Source: Aureimonas endophytica (GTDB taxonomy: Bacteria > Pseudomonadota > Alphaproteobacteria > Rhizobiales > Rhizobiaceae). Taken from it: a DNA stretch of 63,156 nucleotides. This document shows, in pieces, positions 17,632-26,050 of the stretch (positions are counted from its first letter, which is position 1; each line of letters begins with the position of its first letter). Where the stretch lies: contig NZ_BMIQ01000003.1 of NCBI RefSeq assembly GCF_014642635.1, forward strand, positions 1 to 63,156. Reading direction: 5' to 3'. The position numbers and the translations under genes were made by a program. The notes below the pieces were generated by a model that saw only the letters and a list, made by a program, of their open reading frames with translations, had not been told where the DNA came from and ran no database searches.

Positions 17632-18462
17632 CTATTCGACGAGACGCGGCTCGCCGACTTCGGCGGCGGAAGCGTCGAGCTTGTGCTTCTTCAGGATCGA
17701 GGCGATCGTCCCGTCCTTGTGAAGCGTCGCGATATCGGCGTCGAGCGCCTTACCGAGGGCCGCGTTGCCCTTGGTATAGGGCAGGCCCGCCTGGGCCGCC
17801 TTCACGGTGGCGCGCACACGCTCGTCCGGGGCGCTGACCTCGATCTTCAACCCTTTGAAACCGCCCTCGGTCCGCGCATAGGCGCCGCTCGCATAGCCGT
17901 CGACGCCGACTTCGAGGCGGCCCGCCTCCAGATCCTTCGAGAGGCCGGAGGAATTCGGATAGAGCTTCAGCTTGGCGCCGAGCACCTTCTGAAGGTCGGC
18001 CACCCAGAGATAACCCTGCACGGTGCCGACGGACTTGCCCTCGATCTCCTTGACGCTCTTGTAGCCATCCTTGGAATAGATGCCCATCTGGTCGGTATAG
18101 AGCGGGCCGGACAGGCCGACGACCTTGGCGCGCTCGGCGGTGCGGTACCAGTCGCCGGTCGAGAGATCGGAGCGGCCGGTGAGGATGTATTGAATGGCGG
18201 CGCTCGGATCCGTCGCCACCGCCTTCACCTTCAGGCATTCGAGCTTGGCGATCGCCTCCACGATGTCGCCGTCGACGCCGCCGACGGAGCCGTCCTTGTC
18301 GACATAGGAGAAGGGCGCGTAGGTCGTGGTGGAAACGGTGAGAAAGCCCTTCTCCACCGTCTCGAAGGCATGGGCGGGCTTGCAGTCCTGCGCACTCGCG
18401 GCGGTGCCAAGGCAGCAGGCCGCAAGGGCGCCCGCGGTCATGGCCAGGATATTGCGCTTCAT
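17632..18462 (-). CDS. Polar amino-acid ABC transporter periplasmic binding protein
   Basis: A 276-residue exported protein: signal peptide MKRNILAMTAGALAACCLG ending ASA, then an SBP_bac_3 domain (LTVSTTTYAPFSYVDKDG, GGVDGDIVEAIAKL, KVKAVATDPSAAIQYILTGR, GTVQGYLWVADLQK). It belongs to the HisJ/GlnH/FliY group that captures amino acids or opines. The usual ligand-binding Arg region reads TGRSDLSTGDWYRTAER. It is followed by a racemase gene and preceded by two permease genes and an ATPase gene on the same strand. Confidence 0.9.
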   Translation of the reverse strand: MKRNILAMTAGALAACCLGTAASAQDCKPAHAFETVEKGFLTVSTTTYAPFSYVDKDGSVGGVDGDIVEAIAKLECLKVKAVATDPSAAIQYILTGRSDLSTGDWYRTAERAKVVGLSGPLYTDQMGIYSKDGYKSVKEIEGKSVGTVQGYLWVADLQKVLGAKLKLYPNSSGLSKDLEAGRLEVGVDGYASGAYARTEGGFKGLKIEVSAPDERVRATVKAAQAGLPYTKGNAALGKALDADIATLHKDGTIASILKKHKLDASAAEVGEPRLVE

Positions 18463-18518
18463 CGTCCGTCACTCCTTCGGCGGGTGGGGTTCATGCGTAT
18501 TGCGGGATGCGCGCCGTT

Positions 18519-19178
18519 TCAGCGGCTGTGGCGGTCGAGCCGGTGTTCGAGGCGCGAGACGAGAAGCGTCGCCGGGATGCAGATCGCGGCGAAGAGCAGG
18601 CCGGCCAGAATCAGGATCGGCATGTAGCGGAAGGTGTTGGAGCCCACCGCATAGGCTTGGCTCATCAGCTCGGGCAGCGCGATGGCGTAGCAGAGCGAGG
18701 TGCCCTGGAAGATGAGGATCGAGAAGCCGAGCAACGGCGGCACGGCGATGCGCAGGCCCTGGGGCAGGATCACGTAGCGCAGTTGGTCGAGCCGGCTGAA
18801 GCCGATCGCGACGGCGGCCTCGCGCTGGCCCTCGGCCACCGCCTCCAGCCCCGCGCGGATGATCTCGCTCGTATAGGCGCCGGTGCAGGCCGCGAGCGCG
18901 ACGACAGCGGCGCCGTAGGAATCCAGCGTCAGCCCGGCGGAGGGCAGGCCGTAATAGGCGAATTGCAGCAGGATCAGCGCCGGCGTGCCGCGCCCAATCT
19001 CGACGAGGACGAGCGCCACGCTGCGCAGTGCGGCGGATCTCGCCTGCACCGCGAGGGCGAGGGCGAGGCCGAGCGGAATGCCGAGCGCCAGGCTCGCCGC
19101 CGTCACCTCCAGGCTGACGACGAGGCCGTCGAGGAGCGTCGGCAGCCATTCGCGCCAGAAGTCCAGGATCTCGCTCAT
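18519..19178 (-). CDS. Polar amino-acid ABC transporter permease (HisM/GlnP type)
   Basis: A 219-residue inner-membrane permease with about five hydrophobic segments. The coupling motif for the ATPase is visible as EAVAEGQREAAVAIGFSRLD with a conserved Gly, and LPQGLRIAVPPLLGFSI follows as in this family. The start overlaps the end of the second permease gene by 4 bp, so the two are probably made together as a heterodimer. Confidence 0.9.
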   Translation of the reverse strand: MSEILDFWREWLPTLLDGLVVSLEVTAASLALGIPLGLALALAVQARSAALRSVALVLVEIGRGTPALILLQFAYYGLPSAGLTLDSYGAAVVALAACTGAYTSEIIRAGLEAVAEGQREAAVAIGFSRLDQLRYVILPQGLRIAVPPLLGFSILIFQGTSLCYAIALPELMSQAYAVGSNTFRYMPILILAGLLFAAICIPATLLVSRLEHRLDRHSR

Positions 19179-19813
19179 CGGGCGACCCTCGCGCGCAGGC
19201 TGAGATCGGTCCAGCGCGCGAGCGAGGCGATGGGCAGGCTCAGCGCGATATAAAGAAGGGCGGCGACGGCGAAGGTGCCGATGCCGGAAAAGCTGCGCTG
19301 CGCCAGCGCGTTCACCTCGAAGGCGACGTCCTGCACGCCGATCAGCGAGGCGACGGCCGTGTCCTTCAGAAGACCGATGCCGAAGGTCGCCGCGCTCGGC
19401 AGGGCGATGCGGATCATCTGCGGCCCGACGATGTCCTGGAAGCGGTGGCGCGGCGAGAAGCCGAGCGCGACCGCCGCCTCGCGCTGCCCGGCATGAACGC
19501 CGGCGAAGGCGCCGCGATAGATCTCCGCCATGTTGGCGGCGGTGATGAGCGACAGGCCGATCGTCGCCGCGACGAAGGGCGAGAGCTGCACGTAGCCGAA
19601 GCCGATGCCGAAGAAGATGATGAAGAGCCAGAGGACCGGCGGCACCGAGCGGAGCGTCAGGATGGCCGCGGTCGCGGCGGCGCGCGCCAGCGGCGCCGGC
19701 GAGAGCCGGAGGGCGCAGAGCCAGAGACCGCCGAGCGCGCCGAGGAGGAAGGACAGGGCCGTGAGGGCGATGGTCCAGGGCACGCCGCGCGCGAGATCGG
19801 AGAAGGCCTCCAT
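19175..19813 (-). CDS. Polar amino-acid ABC transporter permease (HisQ type)
   Basis: A 212-residue inner-membrane permease and partner of the downstream HisM-like subunit. The EAA loop reads AGVHAGQREAAVALGFSPRH and is followed by GPQMIRIALPSAATFGIGLL, where these permeases have IxLPQAxR-like sequence. Five hydrophobic segments are evident. The gene starts 2 bp after the ATPase gene ends and overlaps the next permease gene, showing a tight operon. Confidence 0.9.
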   Translation of the reverse strand: MEAFSDLARGVPWTIALTALSFLLGALGGLWLCALRLSPAPLARAAATAAILTLRSVPPVLWLFIIFFGIGFGYVQLSPFVAATIGLSLITAANMAEIYRGAFAGVHAGQREAAVALGFSPRHRFQDIVGPQMIRIALPSAATFGIGLLKDTAVASLIGVQDVAFEVNALAQRSFSGIGTFAVAALLYIALSLPIASLARWTDLSLRARVAR

Positions 19814-19815
19814 CT

Positions 19816-20640
19816 TCAGCGATCCCGCACCGCGTGGAGGAAGCGGTTGGTGCGTTCGGCCTGCGGATTGCGCATCACCTCGGCGCTCGGCCCCGTCTCG
19901 ATGATCTTGCCGTCCGCCATGACCACGACACGGTCGGAGACGTTCTCGGCGAAGCGCATCTCGTGAGTCACGACGATCATAGTCATGCCGGATTCGGCCA
20001 GCTCGCGCATCACGGCGAGGACTTCGAGCCCGAGTTCGGGATCGAGCGCCGAGGTCGGCTCGTCGAACAGCATCAGTTGGGGATCGAGCGCCAGCGCCCG
20101 GGCGATTGCGATGCGCTGCTGCTGCCCGCCGGAACAGCGGGACGGATATTGGTTCGCCTTCTCCGCCAGGCCGACGCGAGCGAGCAGCTGCATCGAGCGC
20201 TCGTCGGCCTCCTTGCGGCTGCGCCCGGCGACGCGCTCCTGCGCGATGCTGACATTGCGCAGGACGGTGAGATGCGGAAACAGGTTGAACGACTGGAACA
20301 CCATGCCGACCGTCCGCCGCAGTTTGTCGAGTTCGGCGCGCGGGTGGTCGCGGCCGCCCTCGAAGCGCTGGCCGCCCACCGTGATGCAGCCGCCATCGGG
20401 GCGTTCGAGCTGGTTGACGCAGCGCAGCAGGGTGGACTTGCCCGACCCGCTCGGACCGATGATGGCAACGACCTCGCCGCTGTCGAGATCGAAGCCGACA
20501 TCGTCGAGCACCACATGGTTGCCGTAGCGCTTGACGAGATGCTCGATGCGCACGAGCGGCGGGGCCGGAAGCCGCGCGCCGGGCACCGTCTCAGCGCCCT
20601 GCCAGAAACCCTGCTCCATCTGTCGGCTCATCCGCATCAA
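19816..20640 (-). CDS. Amino-acid ABC transporter ATP-binding protein (GlnQ/HisP type)
   Basis: A 274-residue cytoplasmic ATPase. Walker A GPSGSGKSTLL, Q-loop VFQSFNLFPHLTVL, signature CSGGQQQRIAIARAL, Walker B LMLFDEPTSALDPE and the H-loop VVTHEM are all intact. A 25-residue N-terminal extension precedes the domain. The signature has CSGGQ in place of the commoner LSGGQ. Its start overlaps the stop of the flavin oxidoreductase gene by 4 bp, so that enzyme and the transporter are co-translated and likely share a substrate. Confidence 0.92.
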   Translation of the reverse strand: MMRMSRQMEQGFWQGAETVPGARLPAPPLVRIEHLVKRYGNHVVLDDVGFDLDSGEVVAIIGPSGSGKSTLLRCVNQLERPDGGCITVGGQRFEGGRDHPRAELDKLRRTVGMVFQSFNLFPHLTVLRNVSIAQERVAGRSRKEADERSMQLLARVGLAEKANQYPSRCSGGQQQRIAIARALALDPQLMLFDEPTSALDPELGLEVLAVMRELAESGMTMIVVTHEMRFAENVSDRVVVMADGKIIETGPSAEVMRNPQAERTNRFLHAVRDR

Positions 20641-22649
20641 AGGCTGGCTCCTGCGGCCATGGGCTGGGAAAGGCGGGGCGCGTCGGCGTCGGCGTCGTTG
20701 CCGGCGTCGAGCGACCAGACGGTCTCGGCCGCGTCGCGCACGGCAGCCGTCACGTCGCGCGGCAGCTTCGCGTCGCCGATGCGCCGGACGTCGACGCCCT
20801 TCGCCCTCAGCTCCGCCAGGAGCGGCGTGTGGCTGACCGCGCCGATGAGCGAGACCACGGCCTCGACGCCCTCGGCCGCCGGACGGTTCTCCTCGAAGAC
20901 GCCCTTCAGGACGGCCCGGCCCGCCTCGACCCGCACCAGCTTCGCCCGGTCGACGATCTCGACGCCGAGCCGCCCCAGAGCGCGGACCAGCGTATAGGCG
21001 GTGGTGATGCCCTCCCCCTCGCCCGGATGCATGGCGGAGGTGACGAGCGTCACCTTCTTCCAGGTCGCCGCGAGACGCTCGGCGGTCAGCATCGCGGCGA
21101 GCCGGCCCATCTCGTCGCGGACCAGGACATGGCCGCCGCCCTCCGGCACGTCGTAGGGGCCGTAGGTGGGCGTGCCGCCGAAGGCGATCTCGCGATCGGC
21201 GATCGGCGCCGAGCCGGTCGCAAGCAGCACGACCGAGGGCCGGCGTCGCAGGATGTCACCCGCCTCGGCGGGCGCGCCGAGCTCGAGCCCGACACCGAGC
21301 CGGGCGAGCTCGTCCTCCCACCAGCGCAGGATCTTGCGGAATTCCTGGCGGGAGGCGGTGCGCGACCAGCGGTCCATCTGCCCACCGAGCCGGTCGTCCG
21401 CCTCGACGAGCGTGGTGCCGAAGCCGCGCAGGGCGAGCCGCCGCGCCGCTTCGAGCCCGGCCGGGCCGGCGCCGACGACCACGGCCGAGCGCGCCGCGCC
21501 GATCGGCCGGTCGATCGTCGACGGCGGCCGTCCCACTTCCGGATTGACCATGCAGGTCAGCGGTTTGTGGTCGAGCAGGGAATTGATGCAGACATTGGCG
21601 CCGATGCAGGGCCGGATGGTCTTCGGCGCCGCCGCCAACGCTTTCGGCAGGAGGCGCGGATCGGCGACATTCGCCCGCACCATGCCGACGAGATCGGCGT
21701 CGCCGGCGGCGAGGATCTCCTCGGCGAGATCCAGCGTCGTCACCCGCCCGACGGTCGCCACCGGCACTTCGACCGCTTCGCGCACGGCGCGCGACAGGTG
21801 GCGGAAGGCGCCGAAGGGCGCCGGCGTCGGCGGCCAGTGATCGACGCGGGCCAGCTTGCGCGTGTTGTTGCCGGCGGTGACGCTGACATAGTCGACCATG
21901 CCGGTCGCGACGAGGCGGCGGGCGATCGACGCGGCCTCGGCGGGACCGATGCCGTCCGCCAGCATCTCGTCGCCCGGAATGCGGATGCCGACGATCGCCC
22001 CCTCGCCCATCGCCTCGCGCACCGCCGCCAGAACCTCGCGGGGGAAGCGGGTGCGGCCTTCGAGACCGCCGCCATAGCCGTCCTCGCGCCGGTTCATCAG
22101 CGGCGACAGGAAGCTCGCGAGGAGCATGCCATGCGCCATCGTGACCTCGACGCCGTCGAGATCGCCCTCGCGGCAGCGGCGCGCCGCGGCGCGGTAGAGA
22201 CCGGCGATCTCCGCCAGCTCCTCCGCCGTCGCCTCGCGCGACATCTGATGCGTCAGTTCGGACCGCTCCCAGGAGGCGGAGACGATGGCGTCGCCCGTCG
22301 TTTCCATCGCGCCGACATGGGCGAGCTGCGCGAGCATCAGCCCGCCTTCGTCATGGACGGCCCGGGCGAGCTCGCGATAGCCGGGAATGATCCGGTCGTC
22401 GATATTGACCAGCGTCAGTCCGTCGGCCCAGACTTCGGACCAGAGGACCGGCGTCGCGCCGGTGATCTGCATGCCGAGACCGGCCTTCGCCCGCTGGCGA
22501 TGATAGTCGATATAGCGTTCACCCGGCAGGCCCCCATCGGCGAGGCCGGGCTGGTGAGCCGGCAGGTAGACCCGCGCTCGCAGGGCCTTGCCCCGTAAGG
22601 CGATCGGGGTTGTGACATTCGGGAATGAGGTGTTCGACGCTGGCGTCAT
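20637..22649 (-). CDS. NADH:flavin oxidoreductase / TMADH-DCR family iron-sulfur flavoprotein (N-methyl-amino-acid demethylase-like)
   Basis: A 670-residue enzyme of the trimethylamine dehydrogenase / 2,4-dienoyl-CoA reductase family. The N-terminal FMN TIM barrel (LMLAQLAHVGAM, VEVTMAHGMLLASFLSPLMN) is followed by a [4Fe-4S] cysteine segment (CIGANVCIN and a later TCMVNPEVGR), then an FAD/NAD-binding region (VVVGAGPAGLEAARRLALRG). The stachydrine enzyme N-methylproline demethylase belongs here. Being first in an operon with a polar amino-acid importer and a racemase, it may oxidatively demethylate an N-methylated or betaine-type amino acid. The substrate is inference; a dienoyl reductase role is less likely in this context. 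Confidence 0.85.
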   Translation of the reverse strand: MTPASNTSFPNVTTPIALRGKALRARVYLPAHQPGLADGGLPGERYIDYHRQRAKAGLGMQITGATPVLWSEVWADGLTLVNIDDRIIPGYRELARAVHDEGGLMLAQLAHVGAMETTGDAIVSASWERSELTHQMSREATAEELAEIAGLYRAAARRCREGDLDGVEVTMAHGMLLASFLSPLMNRREDGYGGGLEGRTRFPREVLAAVREAMGEGAIVGIRIPGDEMLADGIGPAEAASIARRLVATGMVDYVSVTAGNNTRKLARVDHWPPTPAPFGAFRHLSRAVREAVEVPVATVGRVTTLDLAEEILAAGDADLVGMVRANVADPRLLPKALAAAPKTIRPCIGANVCINSLLDHKPLTCMVNPEVGRPPSTIDRPIGAARSAVVVGAGPAGLEAARRLALRGFGTTLVEADDRLGGQMDRWSRTASRQEFRKILRWWEDELARLGVGLELGAPAEAGDILRRRPSVVLLATGSAPIADREIAFGGTPTYGPYDVPEGGGHVLVRDEMGRLAAMLTAERLAATWKKVTLVTSAMHPGEGEGITTAYTLVRALGRLGVEIVDRAKLVRVEAGRAVLKGVFEENRPAAEGVEAVVSLIGAVSHTPLLAELRAKGVDVRRIGDAKLPRDVTAAVRDAAETVWSLDAGNDADADAPRLSQPMAAGASL

Positions 22650-22990
22650 GGAACCTCCGCCGCGCAGTGACTAAACTCTACGCGCTGCTCTCGATTGCCA
22701 AGATAATGACCAGTTTCGAACGGTTGGAAATCGACTTTAGCTCATGACATCATGAGTTCACGGAATGGGTTCCGCGTCAATTTGGCGAATTCGATGGTTT
22801 TCAGGGCTCATCGCGCGGCGTCCCGTCCAGCGGATCGGCGCGTCGGTCGGATCAACGGGAACCGGCCCCTTTACGCGGTCGCTGGTGCGACGGATGCTGT
22901 GCGGCGCGTGAGGCTGCGTCCTTCCGCGGCCGAGCCCTTTTTTATCCCGACGGCTGGCCCCGTCCGGCACGACAACCTTCTGAGCCCGCG
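22650..22990. promoter_or_regulatory. Divergent intergenic region with a 16-bp palindrome
   Basis: This 340-bp gap separates the leftward oxidoreductase-importer operon from the rightward cyclodeaminase-like gene and contains no credible gene. At 22741-22756 it holds CTCATGACATCATGAG, with 6-bp arms CTCATG and CATGAG, a plausible dimeric regulator site that could serve both directions. A T-rich TTTTTTAT run lies near 22938. Confidence 0.45.
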
Positions 22991-23938
22991 ATGATCCTGA
23001 TCGACGCCGACGCCCTTTCCGCCACCCTGGACCCGCGCATTCTGGTCGAGGCCCTGCGCGCGGGCCATCTCGGGGAGGTGCCGGCGGTGGAGCGGCTTTA
23101 CCTGCCCGAGCCCGGCGCCGAGAACGATCTCCTCGTCTGGAGCGGCTGGCGCCGGCGGGAGGGCGTCGTGGTGAAGGCGGCCACGGTCTTTCCAGGCAAT
23201 GCCGCGACGGGGCGCCAGAACATCCATTCGGTGGCGCTGCTCTTCGACGGCGAGGCGGGCGCGCCGCTGGCGGTGATCCATGGCGAAGCCTTCACGCGCA
23301 TGAAGACCGCCGCCGATTCGGCCCTGGCGGCCGATCTCCTGGCCCGGCCGGACTGCGAGACGCTGACCCTGATCGGCGCAGGCGGGCAAGCGGAGACCCA
23401 TGCCCGCTTCCTTCTGGCCATGCGCCCGACGATCCGCCGGGTGACGATCTGCAACCGCACCCCGGCCCGCGCCGAAGCCGTGGCGGCGCGGCTCGGCGTG
23501 CTCGGCATCGAGGCGGAAACCAGCGCGGATGTCGAGACTGCGGTGCGACGGGCGGACATCCTGTCCTGCCTCACCGCTTCCGCCGTCCCGGTCTTCGAGG
23601 GAGATTGGCTCGCGCCCGGTGCCCATGTCGATCTCGTCGGCGGTTTCACGCCGCAGATGCGCGAGGCCGACGACACCGCGATCCGTCGCGCCCGGCTCTT
23701 CGCCGATACGCGGCGCTTTACGCTCGACACCTGCGGGGATTTCGCACAAGCCATCGCGGCAGGCGCGATGACGCGGGACGGCGTCGCCGCCGACCTCTTC
23801 GAACTGGCAGAGGACCCGGCACGCGGCCGGCGCGGCGCCGAGGAGATCACGCTCTTCAAGAATGGCGGCGGCGGCCATCTCGATCTGATGGCCGCCCGCG
23901 CCCTCTTCGACCTCGCCGCCTCCTCTGCCGGCAGATGA
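22991..23938 (+). CDS. Ornithine cyclodeaminase / delta1-pyrroline-2-carboxylate reductase family protein
   Basis: A 315-residue NAD(P)-dependent enzyme of the OCD/mu-crystallin family. Landmarks are VVKAATVFPGNAATGRQNIH, GEAFTRMKTAADSALAADLL, the Rossmann glycine loop LIGAGGQAETHARF, and VDLVGGFTPQMREADD. The family includes ornithine cyclodeaminase, alanine dehydrogenase and pyrroline/piperideine-2-carboxylate reductases. It is transcribed divergently from the amino-acid importer operon with its racemase and demethylase-like flavoprotein. A reductase acting on a cyclic imine from that pathway is a reasonable inference. Confidence 0.85.
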   Translation: MILIDADALSATLDPRILVEALRAGHLGEVPAVERLYLPEPGAENDLLVWSGWRRREGVVVKAATVFPGNAATGRQNIHSVALLFDGEAGAPLAVIHGEAFTRMKTAADSALAADLLARPDCETLTLIGAGGQAETHARFLLAMRPTIRRVTICNRTPARAEAVAARLGVLGIEAETSADVETAVRRADILSCLTASAVPVFEGDWLAPGAHVDLVGGFTPQMREADDTAIRRARLFADTRRFTLDTCGDFAQAIAAGAMTRDGVAADLFELAEDPARGRRGAEEITLFKNGGGGHLDLMAARALFDLAASSAGR

Positions 23939-24166
23939 GGGACGCAGGACTGTGCGGCGGCTTCGTCTTCTGCCAAGTCGGAGAGGCCCAATCTGAAACC
24001 GGCCGCGGTCCGTCCGCTATTGGAGACAGATGCCGAAAAGCCGACCGTCCGTTGTCGACCGATCACCGCCGTCCACTGCCGCGGCGAGGTGCCCTCGGAA
24101 GCGGACGTAGCCGTGCGACATGGGCCGGGTGATGATCGGTTCGGCGCAGGGCGATCGTGAGCCTAC

Positions 24167-25330
24167 CTACTGCAAGAACACCGCGCGCAGACAGCCGTCT
24201 TCCTTATGCTTGAACATATGATAGCCGGTCGGGCTGTCTTCGAGAGAGAAGCGGTGCGTTGCCAGAGAGGCGGGCGTCAGTTCCCCCCGCTGGGCGTATT
24301 CGAGCAGGCGGGGAACATAGGCTTGGCCATGCTGCTGAGCGGTTCTGACGGTGACGCCCTTGTTCATCAGCAATCCCAGCGGAAACTTATCCATCACCCC
24401 GTAGACGCCGAGGATCGACAGCGTGCCGCCCTTGCGGACCGCCAGCATCGCCTGCCGTAATGCGGCCCCGCGATCCGTTTCGAGGTAGAGGGCCTGCTTC
24501 ACCCGGTCATAGGCCTGTTGAAGACCCGTGCCGCCAGCTTCCATACCGACGGCATCGATACAGGAATCGGGGCCACGTCCGCCGGTCATCTCCTTCAGCG
24601 CCTCGATCACATCGACGTCGGTATAGTCGAGCGGAATGGCCCCAAACGCCTCGGCCTTCGCAAGCCGCTCGGGGTACCGGTCGATGGCGATGACCCGTTC
24701 GGCGCCGAGGATCATCGCGCTCTGCTGCGCCATCAGGCCGACGCCGCCGCAGCCCCAGACGGCGACGACGTCGCCGCGATGGATGTTGCAGAAGTCCGCC
24801 CCCATGAAGCCGGTCGGCGCGGCGTCCGAGATGAAAAGGGCGGCCTCGTCGGAAACGCCGTCCGGGACCTTGAAGCAGTCGGTATCGGCGAAGGGCACGC
24901 GAACATATTCCGCGTGGGCGCCGGCATAGCCGCCGAAGGCGTGCGAATAAGCGTAGATGCCGGCTGTCGGATAGCCGAGCAGCGGCTCCTGCAACTCGGG
25001 TTTCGGATGGGTCGTATCGCAGAGCGAGTATAGGTCGTGCTGGCAGTACCAGCACTTGCCGCAGGAGATGAAGGAGGGCACGACGACGCGGTCGCCCTTC
25101 GTCACCTTGGTGACGTCGCGCCCGACATCGACGATCTCGCCCATGAACTCATGTCCGAGCACGTCGCCCTCCCGCATGGTCGGGATGAGGCCGTCGATCA
25201 GGTGGAGATCGGAGCCGCATGTGGTCGAGAGCCGGACCTTGAGGATCACGTCGTTCGGGTTCAGGATTTCGGGATCGGCGACGGTTTCGACGCGAAGATC
25301 GTTCACGCCGTTCCAGCAGAGCGCGCGCAT
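24167..25330 (-). CDS. Zinc-dependent MDR alcohol dehydrogenase (formaldehyde-dehydrogenase-like), copy A
   Basis: A 387-residue cytoplasmic medium-chain dehydrogenase. The catalytic zinc Cys lies in TTCGSDLHLIDG, with GHEFMGEIVDVG following. The structural zinc lobe is complete (CGKCWYCQHDLYSLC), and the NAD-binding loop reads VWGCGGVGLMAQQ. The start at 25330 (MRALCWNG) fits the family; a longer in-frame extension crosses the neighbouring gene and is not homologous. It begins 12 bp after an SRPBCC gene ends. Two more members of this family lie within 8 kb. Confidence 0.9.
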   Translation of the reverse strand: MRALCWNGVNDLRVETVADPEILNPNDVILKVRLSTTCGSDLHLIDGLIPTMREGDVLGHEFMGEIVDVGRDVTKVTKGDRVVVPSFISCGKCWYCQHDLYSLCDTTHPKPELQEPLLGYPTAGIYAYSHAFGGYAGAHAEYVRVPFADTDCFKVPDGVSDEAALFISDAAPTGFMGADFCNIHRGDVVAVWGCGGVGLMAQQSAMILGAERVIAIDRYPERLAKAEAFGAIPLDYTDVDVIEALKEMTGGRGPDSCIDAVGMEAGGTGLQQAYDRVKQALYLETDRGAALRQAMLAVRKGGTLSILGVYGVMDKFPLGLLMNKGVTVRTAQQHGQAYVPRLLEYAQRGELTPASLATHRFSLEDSPTGYHMFKHKEDGCLRAVFLQ

Positions 25331-25341
25331 GGGCCTGTCTC

Positions 25342-25851
25342 CTAGCGGTCCGCACCGCCCTTGCGGGCGGCGGGCTGGGGGTCGGTGGTCGGGATTTCGC
25401 CAGTGAGGGCGATCGCGCGGAACCGATAGAGCGCCGTCCGCACGATCTCGTGCGGCGCAATGTGGAATAGCTTGCTCAAGGCCTGCCCGATCGCGCCTCC
25501 CGGCGGATCGAACCGGACGTCGAGATGCAGCTCCGTGCCGCGGTCGCCCGGAGCGGGCTGAAAGGATAAAACGCCGACATTCGGCACGTCGGCGCCGTCC
25601 TCCGTGGTCCAGCGCACCGCATCCGGCTCCCCATCGCCCGTCGCCGTCCGCCAGCGATACTCGCCGCCCGCGGGACCCCGCGCGACCCATTCGGCCGTTC
25701 GATCGCTCATCGGCGTGACCTTGGCGAAATGCGCCCATATCCGCGACTGGATATCCGGTTGCAGCCAAAGCGCTCGGAGTTCTGAAGCGGGCTTGCCGAT
25801 CGTTATGGAAGCGGCGGTGGCCGCATCGGCCTCGGATTCGGCGGCGCTCAT
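25342..25851 (-). CDS. SRPBCC-fold protein (polyketide cyclase/dehydrase-like)
   Basis: A 169-residue soluble protein of the START/SRPBCC helix-grip fold. It opens with a strand ITIGKPASELRALWLQPD, where these proteins have the di-helix entrance, continues through GEYRWRTATGDG and TELHLDVRFDPPGGAIG, and ends with the long helix EIVRTALYRFRAI. In many rhizobial genomes such domains are fused to the small membrane domain that here is a separate gene at about 29.2 kb. It is co-directional with the zinc dehydrogenase that follows. Confidence 0.75.
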   Translation of the reverse strand: MSAAESEADAATAASITIGKPASELRALWLQPDIQSRIWAHFAKVTPMSDRTAEWVARGPAGGEYRWRTATGDGEPDAVRWTTEDGADVPNVGVLSFQPAPGDRGTELHLDVRFDPPGGAIGQALSKLFHIAPHEIVRTALYRFRAIALTGEIPTTDPQPAARKGGADR

Positions 25852-26050
25852 GGTTCACCTCCATTTCTTGTTCGACATCTTGCCGGTTCAAGTGCGCAAG
25901 ATCTGCGGATCTCGCTCGTACGCAGCGGCGGCCATGCCCGCGCCAGCCATCCCCGACAGCGGAACGCCCGGACGTTTGAAGCCCTGCGAAAGGTCGTCGA
26001 CCATGCGTTCAGGTAACCGCGCGGCGCCCCGTCGGGCACCCGTAGGATCC

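Noticed and set aside
25848-26039. Small minus-strand frame between the SRPBCC and PAS-regulator genes
   Set aside because: Arg-rich composition and overlap with the promoter region; no sign of a real protein.
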